This document shows, piece by piece, positions 1 to 11,092 of a stretch of DNA of 64,000 nt. The stretch is from NCBI RefSeq assembly GCF_905147045.1, contig NC_065895.1, positions 253,001-317,000 of the forward strand. Direction: 5' to 3'. How positions within the stretch are numbered: position 1 is the first letter of the stretch; each line of letters opens with the position of its first letter. The notes below the pieces were generated by a model, which did no database searches, was not told the origin of the DNA, and was given only the letters and a program-made list of their open reading frames with translations. The DNA is from Nymphalis io. Its lineage: Eukaryota; Arthropoda; Insecta; Lepidoptera; Nymphalidae. A program made the position numbers and the translations under genes.

Positions 1-1398
1 GTTTGCACAAAGCACCGGTGAAAACATGAGGATATTAGACTTTGAAAAAGGTATACAAAATTATGTCGTACTTAAGTACTTAAAATACATAAAGAAAAAT
101 ATTAAAGCGAGATTCAGAAATGGATAATTTAAGTAATGCAAAACATTGCTACCTCATATGATTGTAATTATGAATGTATCTTGATAGCGCGGCGTAATAA
201 ACTTGTAGCAAGTTTATAACATACTTTATGAGTAAGAAGATATCTTTAAACGTTTTCAACAAACATTCACATTAGCTGATATTATCAAAGAAAATGCTAT
301 TTCAATTTTTATTTCGAGAAGTTTATTTACCAAACCTGTAACAAAGTGAATATTTTCGCGTTTGCCGGAAAATTTCTGGGTATAAAAATAATGAAGGAGA
401 AATAACAGTCTGTAAATGTCTCACTGCTAGGTTCAGGTTCCACCTCTTGAGAGGAAGGTTTGAATAATATTTTAATGACTTCGTTAATCTAGAAAATATC
501 CTGTCGTATGTTATTGAAAACCCCTTTCATAAAGTGCCACAGGGCCACATCATGGTCCGATTTTCCTTTCATCTTAGCATTAACTTGAAAGACTTGGTAA
601 AAACAGGAAGAGATTATTGTTAGATCCTAAGACTTTCCGGACGCCAGTTTATTGTTTAAAATCACATAAAAAAACGATTTAATTTTAACTTGAGTAATTC
701 ATATGTGTTCCCAAAACGTAAACCACACAAGTCTTGTAAATTTAGCCGCAGTACAAAAATGGGTCAAGCTGAAAGTTTTCTCTTAATGGCTTTACCGTAG
801 GATATAAACGACATTTACACGAAATACGCCTAAAAATGTATACTCGACAATGTACTAAACATACGAAATTCAACATTCAATGTTGTTCTCAAAGAGAAAT
901 ATGCTCTTTTTATTTTACGTTTGCGTCGATTTGTTTCACCTGTATATTTACGATGTGATCTGGTCGGTCGTAAAACACTAAAAATATTTGTGATAAAACT
1001 CACACCCCGCGTATTTATAGCTGCAGAGATAAGAGAAAAATAACGGCGGAAATTTTTGTTTTCGGTCGGTTATCAAAGTTGCCATTTTACAAAAAATGTA
1101 CAAGTTTTTGTGTTTAAAAATGTATAGAAAACCACTGGATTTATGTTGTACAGATACAATTTTTTAATTAATCCGTGTGCCTGTTTTTTATTTTGTTATC
1201 TCTTATTTGACCTTTAGATAGCATTTACTAAAATCCATAGTTGTACAGTCGTGGTTCATCTTTCTGTACAAATATTTCAGTTTCCATCCATAGATTAGCT
1301 TGTCGAAAACTAAGGATATCGAGGTACAGATTTTCTTGGGCTTTTTTGTCGATAAATTCCCAGTAGCTTAGAGATTGTAGTATTATATTCCAGTACCT
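1..1398. other. Intergenic, AT-rich
   Basis: No ORF of coding character is seen on either strand. The only structure is a short decayed SINE-E fragment at about 405..470. The rest looks like ordinary AT-rich insect intergenic sequence. Confidence 0.6.
405..470 (-). repeat. SINE-E tail fragment
   Basis: The stretch reading roughly 'cagtctgtaaatgtctcac' followed by 'tgctagg' resembles the reverse complement of the tail of a common lepidopteran tRNA-derived SINE ('cagcctgtnaatgtcccac', 'tgctggg'). The same tail occurs at 54068 and 43858. It is short and diverged. Confidence 0.4.
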
Positions 1399-1399
1399 C

Positions 1400-1555
1400 G
1401 GACAACACGTAAAGTCGTTGGTCTGGCACGTAATTGGCTTGTCGTGTCCGTTTGCCGTCCCTTCGGACTATGACAATAAGGTATAGGTAGAACCTGTGTT
1501 TGTACACACACTGATATACTATAATTTATTAGATGTAGAAAGTTAGGCGAGATTA
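1400..1555 (+). repeat. SINE-B, 5'-truncated copy
   Basis: This aligns by eye with the body of the complete SINE-B at 29626..29975. Shared blocks include 'cctcgga..cacgtaaag', 'cgttggtc', 'acctgtgtttg' and 'cacac..ctatactataat'. The tRNA-like head is absent. The apparent 65-codon ORF on the opposite strand here is only repeat sequence. Confidence 0.65.
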
Positions 1556-1610
1556 TACCATGGCCGGGTAGTAAAATTAGGTCAGGAAAATTGTTTGTAC
1601 TTACGTAGAT

Positions 1611-1902
1611 TTTTTTTTATATTGAATAGGAAGGCGGACGAGCATATGGGCCACCTGATGATAAGTGGTAACCAACGCCCATAGACATTGGCATTGTAAG
1701 AAATGTTAACCATCGCTTAAATCATCAATGCGCCACCGGCCTTGGGAACTAAGATGTTATGTCCATATTGCCTTTAATTACACTGGCTCACTCACCCTTC
1801 AAACCGGAACACAACAATACCAAGTACTGCTGTTTTGCGGTAGAATATCTGATGAGTGGGTGATACCTACCCAGACGAGCTTGCACAAAGCTCTACCACC
1901 AG
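1611..1902 (+). repeat. SINE-A (Metulj-like) copy
   Basis: One of the near-complete copies of a 290-bp repeat that recurs across this window. It runs from a T-rich start through 'aggaaggcggacgagcat' to a 'ctaccaccag' end. It matches copies at 9771, 18854, 21424, 41320 and 58624. The family name Metulj is from memory of nymphalid repeat libraries. The ORF beginning 'MRHRPWELRCYV' is repeat translation, not a gene. Confidence 0.85.
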
Positions 1903-2048
1903 TTAGATGTTTTGAGTCGTGATTTGCCTATTTACCAATAGCATTTATGACACCGTGTTGTCAATATTGGTCTAATTTTTTGTGATGTGACATTTTTTTA
2001 CAAGAATAATTAAGTTATGTAAATAAACTATATATTTGTTTGGCCGTG

Positions 2049-2095
2049 GTAGTCACTTACCACCAAGTGGCCCATTGGTCCATTCAACCTGTTAT
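2049..2095 (-). repeat. SINE-A end fragment
   Basis: About 45 bp resembles the reverse complement of the SINE-A start ('cacttaccatcaggtggccc'), diverged by roughly a quarter of positions. The rest of the element is not recognisable. Confidence 0.4.
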
Positions 2096-2848
2096 ATTTA
2101 TTAAAAAGAATGTTGTCACACACGTTAAAATTTGGTTCCAGCCGTCGTAAAGCGAAAAACGACGCAAATGATATAATGTCGTTTGCGTTTGAAACATATG
2201 GCCTTGGTTACTGATGCACAAATTTATCTTACTCAAATAACACTATCTTATTGCCGTTAATGATAAAGGGAGAGCTGGTTAATTTTTCGCCAAAAGAATC
2301 AGATTTACGATTCAACGGAGATATGCTATTATCATACTTGCCACTATTCCACGCGGTCATTATTTATACAGCTGCTATTTTTAATATAGATTTGTATACA
2401 TTTATTTAAGTACTCAACGTAAATAACCATTCTTATGTAAATAAACTATTATAATTATATCCTTAGATTTTAGTAGATAATATTATTAGACAGCAGATGG
2501 CGTTTATAGCAGCATTACACGGATAAGCATTGTTTAAAAACAATCGATCAATTTGACGTTCGATTACGCGCAGGAGGGAGCTGATAAATTTGTTTATCTT
2601 AGAACTGTGTCTGAACATGACTGGTGGGAATTCTTTACCCAATAGTAACGAATTATTGTTTATATTATTGTTTCATACAAATACATACATTATCAGTTAT
2701 ATAAGCCATTTAGTAGAACAACGTTCGAAGTTATTCTAGATGTTGTTATTGTTTGTTGAAAGACAAACAATCTTGAGCCATTCTAATCAATTTATATGTC
2801 CATGATATCTATAATTGCCTGTCTCGTTGATCTAGTAGTTAGTTTATA

Positions 2849-3055
2849 CCCTGAGGAGAGCTCCGTCGAGCCACGAGCGGAGCACAGCACGGAAGAGGTC
2901 GCGGAGGCATTATATCAACATGACACCGCAGCCTCTCCAATCCGTGCCGAGGACAGCCATCGCAGTGGTTTTAGTGGGTACGAGTCCCATATAATCCGGT
3001 TCTTCCCAAGGGAGCCGGGTACCTTTCTGAAGGTTTCCACTGAGCGAAAAAAAAA
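2849..3055 (+). mobile_element. Short GC-rich retroposed insertion with 13-bp target duplication
   Basis: A 207-bp GC-rich block ending in a run of nine A residues. It is flanked by perfect 13-bp direct repeats (tagttagtttata) at 2836..2848 and 3056..3068. The A-tail and target-site duplication show insertion by target-primed reverse transcription. The body is probably the 5'-truncated 3' end of a non-LTR element, but I cannot assign a clade. The 88-codon ORF over it (2796..3062) crosses the insertion boundary, so it is not a gene. Confidence 0.8.
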
Positions 3056-3579
3056 TAGTTAGTTTATAAATATAAGTTTCGTTACAATTAAAGTCTATTC
3101 TGTTCTTATTGGATGATATAAATAAAACTAAACAAACGTCCTTAATTAAATTTTAAAATATTCAAACTATCCGAAACAACGGTCAAAACTTTATATGTAA
3201 TAAAGAACAGCCGTTGTAATTACGCTATTTATTTTAATTAAAAGCGGATGGCGCCTCGGATACAAACTAAAACGCGTTAATTACTCTGAAACCGTGAAAC
3301 ACTAGTCAGGTAGTGTGTAACGTTACACGTAGACTTATTTATGACAGCAATCCTTGTTAGATTAATTAGCTTTTACTTGGTTAATATGCTCACGAGTCAT
3401 ATAAAATGAATCGCGTGTAACTCAATAGAGAAGACTTAAAGTGAAAGGCAATTCAAATGTAACATTTTACGTTAAGCGTTACATATGTATACGTTGTGAT
3501 TAATTTTGACTTAGACATACTGTTGTTGTCGTTATACTTCATAAAATTTGTGAGGTTTTTTATGTAAATTCGGTGAAGT

Positions 3580-3675
3580 CGCCGGTGAAAGCTGATTCCA
3601 CTGATTAGTTGTGCGTTGTTGGAAGAAAATGCCTTAAAATCGGACAGTTGTGGATTTCCGGTCGTCGACATATTA
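3580..3675 (-). repeat. Repeat F, partial copy
   Basis: It shares an aligned block with 25850..26010: 'gttgtgcg', then 'aaatgcct.aaaat', then 'gttgtggatttcc' in the same order and spacing. It matches a widespread lepidopteran interspersed repeat that I recognise but cannot name. The small ORF at 3453..3716 on the minus strand is repeat-derived. Confidence 0.55.
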
Positions 3676-5056
3676 AATATATAAATAGGTACTAAATATT
3701 CACGTGTGTTCAACATCAGTAGAATATTTAAGGGCAGGTTATCTTAATTTATAATTCTGATGGCAAAAGTCCTACTTCTGACACGTACGGAACACGTGCA
3801 ATATTTTTCTTCCGGGCATGAAAACTTGCCAAGTAAAGCATTCGATCATGAAGCTGTTACGAACTGTTGTTATATTGTGGTGATATAATGTTTACGGTGA
3901 TGGTTTTTTGCCAAATGAAACATTAAATACCAACGAGTGATAATATTATTCGGATGTGGCCATTTACAGATATATATTTTATTTTTTATGTATGCTAATA
4001 CACAATCAGATAACTGTTTTGCAGCCGTTATTGTTGTATTAAAATATCTGTAGTAGGCAAGCGGTCCATGGTATCAATCTCAAGGTCATACTCGCAATGT
4101 ACAGAAAATATCGTTTTATTTATCACCAGTAACTTTAACCCGAGGCATATATTATATACATTCAGTAACAGACAATAATAATATTGTATTTTTTCCTAAT
4201 GTAAATAAGAAAGACATTTTATAATATAACGAGTTATTCGTCTATAATTATGTAATTTGTTATTATCTTACTATAGGGGCCAATTAGAGGATTCTGAAAC
4301 GGCTATGGTGGTTATTCTCCACTAAACAAGTAATTATATATCGATTACATAGATACATATTGATATCGATAGTGTACGTCAACGACTTTATTACAAAACA
4401 TAGAATATGTCTACTAATTTACTAAGCTATAAACCATTAGGTTATTAAAACTATAAACCTTCCCTATATTCTTAATAATCGTAATAACCGCATTAAAATC
4501 CAATGAGTAATTGAGAATTTATTATGGTAACATGGAATTTGTTTTATACAATTTAAAGTAGATTATGAATTAAAGACACTGTTATTAGAACAAATTATGT
4601 TTTTTAAAATACCTAATGGTTTAGATAGAAAGACTTTCAACTTTGAATAATTGTAGGATGTCAAATACTAGTTAAATTGTGCAATGGCTTAAAAATAAGT
4701 AAGAGAAAATGTATATGCTAATTATAATAAAATAAGTTTTCGCATTTCAGGTTATACGTCACCTTCGAAAAGAAATAGTATCTTATAAATACTATTTTTT
4801 TTTGTACTTGTATCTCGACAGACGTGTTGTCCGTGCCTTTGGTGTGTCTTATATTTAGATTATATTAGTTTTATTTTAATGTGCTTGCACCTACATGTGT
4901 ATTACCAGGTAGCAAAAAATCTACGTTTCACAATTCATTTACAATATAAATATTTTAGCATGCTAGGTTTACATCCAGAAGACTGCAACTTATTAACACT
5001 CTGTTTAGCGTAGATTTTATTTTGTATGCACTAGTTGTAAGTCAGTTTTGTAAACT

Positions 5057-5088
<32 letters not shown>

Positions 5089-5386
5089 TCGTGTCGTAGT
5101 CCAGATGTCTTCTTTATTAACTCCGAATGTGTGCCAGTTGATTTCCATAGATACTATTAATAGTAATAACATATCCCTTATTTGGAATAATTATCCTTCA
5201 TGCGAATTCTTTCTTCAATCGGCTTCCTTCTCGAAGTTTCGAAGAAATTGTATAAATTAATTATTATTATTATATGTAATTCTCACTCACACACCCGAAA
5301 ACATAAAATCTGAATTAACTTACAGAAATACATAAAGATATATTAATTTACATATTAATAACACACATAATTTTTTGTGTTTTTTA
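3676..5386. other. Intergenic, AT-rich
   Basis: No supported gene. It contains a 25-bp poly(A) run at 5062..5086. Several direct TA-rich tracts are present but nothing with coding character. Confidence 0.55.
5062..5086 (+). repeat. Poly(A) tract, 25 bp
   Basis: An uninterrupted run of 25 A residues follows 'aacttaaat'. It could be the tail of an old retroposed sequence to its left, but no target duplication is evident. Confidence 0.7.
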
Positions 5387-5390
5387 GCAG

Positions 5391-5522
5391 ACGGATACCA
5401 GACGGCTGGAAGTCAGGGCAACAGGTTGAGAACCAGCAGTCAATCTTAGCCAAATCTAATAGCACAGCGTTCTGTGTCCTATCTGCAAGTGAACTGCCAC
5501 GTAACCCGAGTCGCCTCAGATG
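5391..5522 (+). other. Exon-like open stretch, doubtful
   Basis: A pyrimidine-rich tract ending 'tttttagcag' precedes 132 bp that stays open in one frame. A consensus donor 'atg|gtaagt' follows. The length is divisible by three and the sequence is less AT-rich than its surroundings. Translation begins RIPDGWKSGQQ and matches no family I recognise. The donor coincides with the start of a decayed SINE-A relic (5508..5612), whose consensus itself contains 'gatggtaagt'. The exon appearance may therefore be accidental. Confidence 0.2.
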
Positions 5523-5612
5523 GTAAGTAATCCTAACATCAAATTAATATTAATTAACTTAACAATACTAAATATTGCTGTTTGGCGGTATAATATGTGA
5601 TGCAGATTCAAT
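5508..5612 (+). repeat. SINE-A relic
   Basis: Two separated blocks match SINE-A in order: 'cctcagatggtaagt', then 'aatattgctgtttggcggta' with 'atatgtgatg'. The middle of the element is missing, so this is an old internally deleted copy. Confidence 0.5.
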
Positions 5613-6078
5613 TCTGACAACTGACTGTAACAAAACAGTTCATTACGTAATTTGACAAGTAGGTCAGTTATTTAAATGACCTTTCAGAAGTGCAACAATA
5701 AAATGAACTCTTAAATGTTTACCTGAGACAGTAAAGTAAAAGGATATTACAAAGTTTGGGACAGTGCGAGCATCAAAGATTGACGTAGGTGTATTTAAAG
5801 CGGGTCGCGTAATAAAAATGCAGTAAAATAACGTCCCGCGTTTATAACGAAACGTAACATAGCCCTGTTTGCAATAAAATTGAAGAAAATGCACACAAAT
5901 TTAAACGGTTTATGTGTAATGTGACAGTTATAGTACTTCTACTCGTATATTGTACAAGCGAATGGAATACAGAAACAATATTACAAGATACTGATAGGCA
6001 AAATTATAATATATACGGTATATATAGGATTTAAATTAATTGGTATATTTACAATGGAATCACAGTTTATTTAAAATA

Positions 6079-6131
6079 AACCACGTTCATCGGTTAAGAT
6101 TCACGCGTTCTTACCACTGGGCCATCTCGAC
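6079..6131 (-). repeat. SINE-E head fragment (tRNA-like)
   Basis: The reverse complement reads 'gtcgagatggcccagtggt' followed by 'aagaacgcgtgaatcttaacc'-like sequence. This is the tRNA-derived head (A-box region) of the family seen complete at 57152. Confidence 0.6.
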
Positions 6132-6960
6132 TTATTTATATTTATTTAGTTTGATTAACACAATTAATCAATAAAATAAAAGTCATATTACTCGATAAGA
6201 GCTTGTATGTGTAAAAAAGCGAAGATCATTCGCTGATTTTATTTAGTAATTTAAATATATTTGATTAACGGGCTTATGTTTTTTAATTTGTGGGAAAGTA
6301 TAATTACTGAATTTATTGCGTGTTACACGGCGGTTTCTATATTCCGTACTGCTGGTAGATTTATATACAATTCAGTTGGCGTAGAGATATAGTGATACGA
6401 ACATTGAAATTATATACTGTGGAACCAGCAGGTATGGACAGAATAATTCCAAGCCACCTGTGTCAGCCGACTGCAGAATATTCTAGATAGAGGATGCGAT
6501 AGCCCTGTGGGAAATTACCCAACTGTGTGTAATATTCGTATAATAATTACAAAACATCTATTTCCATCGACAATAAAACAAATTATAATGTAAATAAGCC
6601 GAATAATTTTCCGTTATTAATATGCATGATCTAACATTAATATAACATAATAAATAAATTATTCATACACAATTTGAAATAGCAGAGAACAAATATTATG
6701 CTTGTAAATAGAATACGTAGATTACAGTAACAACAATGAGCTCATGTAAGTTAACATTGACATGTCGATACAACAATGCGAGATCAACATGGATACGACA
6801 AGAATGACAATACAACAAAAGATGTAAAAATATCTGAATGGGAATGTGTTATGTGATAAACCGGGACCTTCAAGTACGGCGCGGCATTGTAAGGTTGGCG
6901 TCATTATGCTCACTGAAGAAAATACTGCTGTAAATAATTTATGGTCCATTTTAATACAAG

Positions 6961-7010
6961 AGCCGAGATGGTACAGTGATTGAACGCGCGAAGATTCACA
7001 ATGTTTCGTC
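6961..7010 (+). repeat. SINE-E head fragment (tRNA-like)
   Basis: 'agccgagatggtacagtgat' followed by 'tgaacgcgcgaagatt' matches the SINE-E head at 57154 and 6079. The body is missing. Confidence 0.55.
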
Positions 7011-7332
7011 CTATGTTAGCGAAAATTTATTTAAATAATCACATCTTATGTTTTGTAATGAAATTTTAACTTAAATGTGACTGTAGTGTACTGTATGCTT
7101 AAGTTAAATACATTTTTAATTTGATTATTTTTAAAAAGAACACGTGATCGAAAATTGCGGGTCCAAATAATACCATAATAACAGGTAAACTTTCATTATT
7201 TAGAATTTTCATTTGTATTTGTTATTAATCAAATTTGTATTTGTTGTAAATTAATCCTTATTCATATCGAGAACGAGTCATGTGAAAATCTGTTTATGTG
7301 CCGTGAAAATTTACTACACATCTATTTAATAA

Positions 7333-7556
7333 TACCTTCTCATAGGATAGGAGCCCTCTTTTTTCGCTGGAAATACGCATTTACGCGTTTCCCCCACACA
7401 GGGTGGGGGCGTATGTGGGACTCGCCGGCCCTGAAGGCACCGGAATACACACTAAAAACCAGCGGTACCCACACCGTCTTTTAGGGGGACGACAAGGGAT
7501 CGCTTGCGCATGCTACGGTGACGTCCCGAGGCATAAGAGCCCTTAGCCCAACAACA
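7333..7556 (+). repeat. Repeat D copy 1
   Basis: A GC-rich interspersed repeat. It shares with 8757..8997 the ordered blocks 'gtatgtgggactcgccgg', 'ctgaaggc.ccggaat', 'aaccagcggtacccac' and 'gggatcgcttgcgcat.ctac'. Class unknown; it may be the 3' end of a LINE or a SINE. The ORF at 7296..7484 lies in it and is not a gene. Confidence 0.75.
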
Positions 7557-8722
7557 GGATATTTCAAACTGACTTATAAAACATGTGTAAAGTAGAAAAC
7601 ATTGCATTAAAATATGACGTGGTAAATATAATAATGATTAATATATTCATAATTTAGATATTTCCAATAACACATTTCATAATCCAATAATCAAATTTCC
7701 AAGACTGCTTCTCCATTAGTTTATTATGTGCTTTAAAATCTTGTATTTTATGCATTCAGCAGAAAAACTTAGTTATTTAATCGAAACTAAAGTCCCCCTT
7801 AGAAATTCACTCGAGAATAAACATGATCTACGAAGTAAAATTCATCTTTAGAGTAAAAATGGGATAGCTGGGCGAATACCGCTTCTTCTAAGGAGATTGA
7901 GACAATAATCTTGGAGCTTATTCTAAGACGCTGCTTTAATGCGTGTCAAACGGACACATTTGGTAGAAGTGTAACCGACACCTGCAAACTTGAAAAGTCA
8001 GAAGTCCTTTTCCATGTTTAAGACCGTAATCATTTATTTTATTATTGTAGCCACTAGTCACATCGACATATTCATCGGTGCTAAAATGTTTTGGATAATT
8101 CAATGTTAGTGAGCTTATGAAAAAGGAACACATAATAGGATTTAAAAAATTTAAACATAAATTTTATAAGCCCAACATATTTATTTGCATTTTGATATCG
8201 AATTCTAAGCTGTTTGACGATTTGCCGTACAAAGCTGAAGTCTATAAAAATATGCTTACAAATGTTTACAGCCAGGCAAATATTTCATGAAAATATTCAA
8301 TTTACTATTTTATTATTTAAATTATTGTCAGCTGCCGTTTTTATATTTGCAAGACATGCAAACATCTTTTCATATATATTGAATTTCATATTCATTCCAT
8401 AATGTCCCAAGATTCAAAGACACTTTATTTAAATTGAAAGTTGCACCGCTCCGAAAAATACTCGGCGATTTTTTCTTTGGGCAAGTTTTATTCTGTGAAA
8501 GAAATCCTATTACGAAGATGTAGCGCAGCAGCTTGTTTAAAATTTAAAGGAACAGCATTCGTTCAAAGAAAATAAATATAAACATTTCAGTCTTAAGAGT
8601 ACGTTAGAGATTGCAACCTTGCAGTTGCTCTTTGATTATTGGTCTTCAAAACTGTTTCAATTTACCTTCTATTTTAGTTTGAAGTTACTATTATAATAAA
8701 ACCCGCAAATGTTTAACTAAAG

Positions 8723-8741
8723 CATATATATATATATATAT
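8723..8741. repeat. (TA)n microsatellite
   Basis: About nine uninterrupted TA units lie immediately left of repeat D copy 2. Confidence 0.8.
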
Positions 8742-8756
8742 TTATATTATACCACT

Positions 8757-8997
8757 CATCACGAGGTCTCCTAAACTATCCACCCTTTTTTTTTCTTTTT
8801 CTCGCTGTAAAAACACATTTATGTGTTTTCCCCACATGAGGTGGGGGGTATGTGGGACTCGCCGGCGCTGAAGGCGCCGGAATAACCACTAAAAAACCAG
8901 CGGTACCCACTCCGTCTTGTCGGGGGACGTCACGGGATCGCTTGCGCATACTACCGTGCCGTCCCGACGGTTGCCTATACTAGGGGGTACTCGGGTT
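8757..8997 (+). repeat. Repeat D copy 2
   Basis: Same orientation as copy 1, about 1.4 kb downstream. It keeps the same ordered GC-rich blocks, including 'gtatgtgggactcgccgg' and 'cgcttgcgcat'. The small differences show independent ageing rather than a very recent tandem copy. Confidence 0.75.
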
Positions 8998-9770
8998 GTT
9001 ATATAATAAAATTAAATTAATTATGATTATAAATAACATAAAAATAAAGTTATCTTAGTATTTCATAAAACTGAGAACATACTCTTATATAAAAACAATA
9101 AAAACACACACATGTTAACTGATATAAGAATGATAATATGTGTATCGCTAACAAAAATAAGATATAATAATATATATAAACTTATGTATGAATTTATTAA
9201 TAGCGTTTTGCTGAATACTATTATTAGATCATTAAATATTCATGATATGTTTACATATGTCCATTGTATCCGCGGCCAGAGGAGCTTGTGCCAGTGTAAA
9301 CATTGAGACGAACTGCATATTGCTGACCACGGCACGCACATTCGATGACACTCGTAATTATATGTACAACTAGCTACGCACCCCGACTTCGCACTGGTAG
9401 CAGTATGGTAGGGTATATATAACGCGCTCCTATTGTAATATTATACAGATATCTATATTGGTTTACAAACCACCAATTGGCATGACTTTTTCCGAAATCT
9501 TCAACAATCATCGTCATATTTCAGCGAATTTACAAAAAATATAACTAAATTTTACACCTAAACCTTCCTCTTGAATCATTTCGTCTATTAGTGAAAATTG
9601 TATGAATGTTCTTGCGGTAGTTTTTGAGTTTATGGTATTCAGACGCGGCAGCTTTTTGTTTTATAATATGTAGCGCTCATACATATCAGATTCGTACTGT
9701 AAAGCTTTTTCTGTTATGTACTAAGACAATTTACTAGCACGTGACCAATTTACAATTAGACACCTACACT
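8998..9770. other. Intergenic, AT-rich
   Basis: No coding character. Near 9370 'caactagctacgcaccccg' and 'acttcgcac' resemble the terminal motif of a common lepidopteran repeat (compare 40006 and 14985), but it is too short to call. Confidence 0.5.
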
Positions 9771-10060
9771 TTTATAGAATAGGAATAGGAAGGTGGACGA
9801 GCATATGGGCCACCTGATGGTAAGTGGTCACCAAACGCCCTTAGACATTGGCATTGTAAGAAATGTCAACCATCGCTTATAGCCAATTCGCCACCAACCT
9901 TGGGAACTAAGATTTTATGTCCCTTGTGCCTGTAATTACACTGGCTCACTCACCCTTCAAACCGGAACACAACAATATCAAGTATTGCTGTTTTGCGGTA
10001 GAATATCTGATGAGTGGGTGGTACCTACCCAGACGAGCTTGCACAAAGCCCTACCACCAG
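9771..10060 (+). repeat. SINE-A (Metulj-like) copy
   Basis: Near-complete copy from 'tttatagaataggaatagga' to 'ccctaccaccag'. It is almost identical to 18854 and 58624 (both reversed), so it is probably one of the younger copies. Confidence 0.9.
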
Positions 10061-10636
10061 TAAACACTATCATGAAAATAAATAAAAATATGTGTATGTA
10101 TATCATATATAGCTTCCTACATGTATACTCTGATTTGAAGTATTTGTTCGAAGGGTTGAACTTAAATAAGTAAACTCAGCTCATTATTTTTTACAAACGT
10201 GCTCTATGTTTAAAGTTAAGAGATCATAGACTTTTTTTTTTACTTTTTATAGTTTTGACATATTCCTAACAGTTCGTAGGATACACATGAATCAAATTTT
10301 CATCCGACACAGTTTCACGCAGGTTTGTTCACGATATCGAACACGATAAGGAATATCCTTCCACGTCGATGAATAACAAACACAATTTAAGCACATGATC
10401 CGCCTTCTTTGGTAAGGATCCACGAGCTTTATCCACTTGGATAACTCGGCTCTTCTCAACTAAGTCTTTATAATATCCAGGAAGTTTTTATCGATTTTTT
10501 TAATACTGACTGACGTACGTGACGTGATTTCTAGGAATGTCAGTTTTAGTTGTGATGAGGTAACAAACAAACAGACAGCGTTACTAATAGATCTCCTGAC
10601 CGATTATGGTTAAAGTTATAAGGTCAGTTATTCAAG

Positions 10637-10735
10637 AGAGTCAAGCCAACTGCCGGCGATATATTGTTGCGCAAAAGTATGCGCCCAAACACATATGTAC
10701 TCTCTATTCCCAAGCTCTCGTAATCGGATATAAGC
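10637..10735 (-). repeat. SINE-B 3' fragment
   Basis: The reverse complement matches the 3' half of SINE-B at 29626: 'gagagt.ca..tgtgtttg', 'gcgca', then the 'tatatcnccngc.gttggct' end. The ORF at 10606..10797 is over this repeat and is not a gene. Confidence 0.6.
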
Positions 10736-10804
10736 GCTGCCAACTGCTAAATGCTTTCGAACAGCTGCTTAGAAATTATTTACAAAAAACACAATAATTG
10801 TTTA

Positions 10805-10872
10805 TCAGCCCTCCGTGTGGGTCGAACCCAGGGTTCTATAGCCTTAAAGTTAGCGACTACACCAACAAAACA
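10805..10872 (-). repeat. tRNA-like SINE head
   Basis: On the minus strand the stretch carries an A-box match ('tggtgtagtcg') and a B-box match ('gggttcgaccc') about 30 bp apart, preceding a 3' 'cacacggagggc'. It does not fold into a convincing acceptor stem with its ends, so I call a SINE head rather than a tRNA gene. Confidence 0.5.
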
Positions 10873-11092
10873 GTAAATTATAGTTATAGGAAAATGCATA
10901 ACGCTTACATACAGTTACAGTCGCAAGTAATCAAAACAAAAATTAAGATATATATCTACCAGTTACATTAAACAAGGGCACGGACGGCAGAAATAAACAG
11001 GTGCAACTTACACACGCGGCGGCACACCTTAATGCACCAGAAATGTTACACTCCAATTCTGAATTTAAAATTTTAAGTCTCATTTCGTTTAA

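Larger units (their letters stand above)
5613..7332. other. Intergenic with two SINE-E head fragments
   Basis: AT-rich sequence without coding character. The only recognised pieces are tRNA-like SINE-E heads at 6079..6131 (minus) and 6961..7010 (plus). Confidence 0.5.

Noticed and set aside
1728..1922. ORF starting MRHRPWELRCYV, with near-identical ORFs at 18714..19028 and 21551..21754
   Set aside because: All are the same frame of SINE-A copies; repeated translation of a non-coding SINE, not a conserved small protein.
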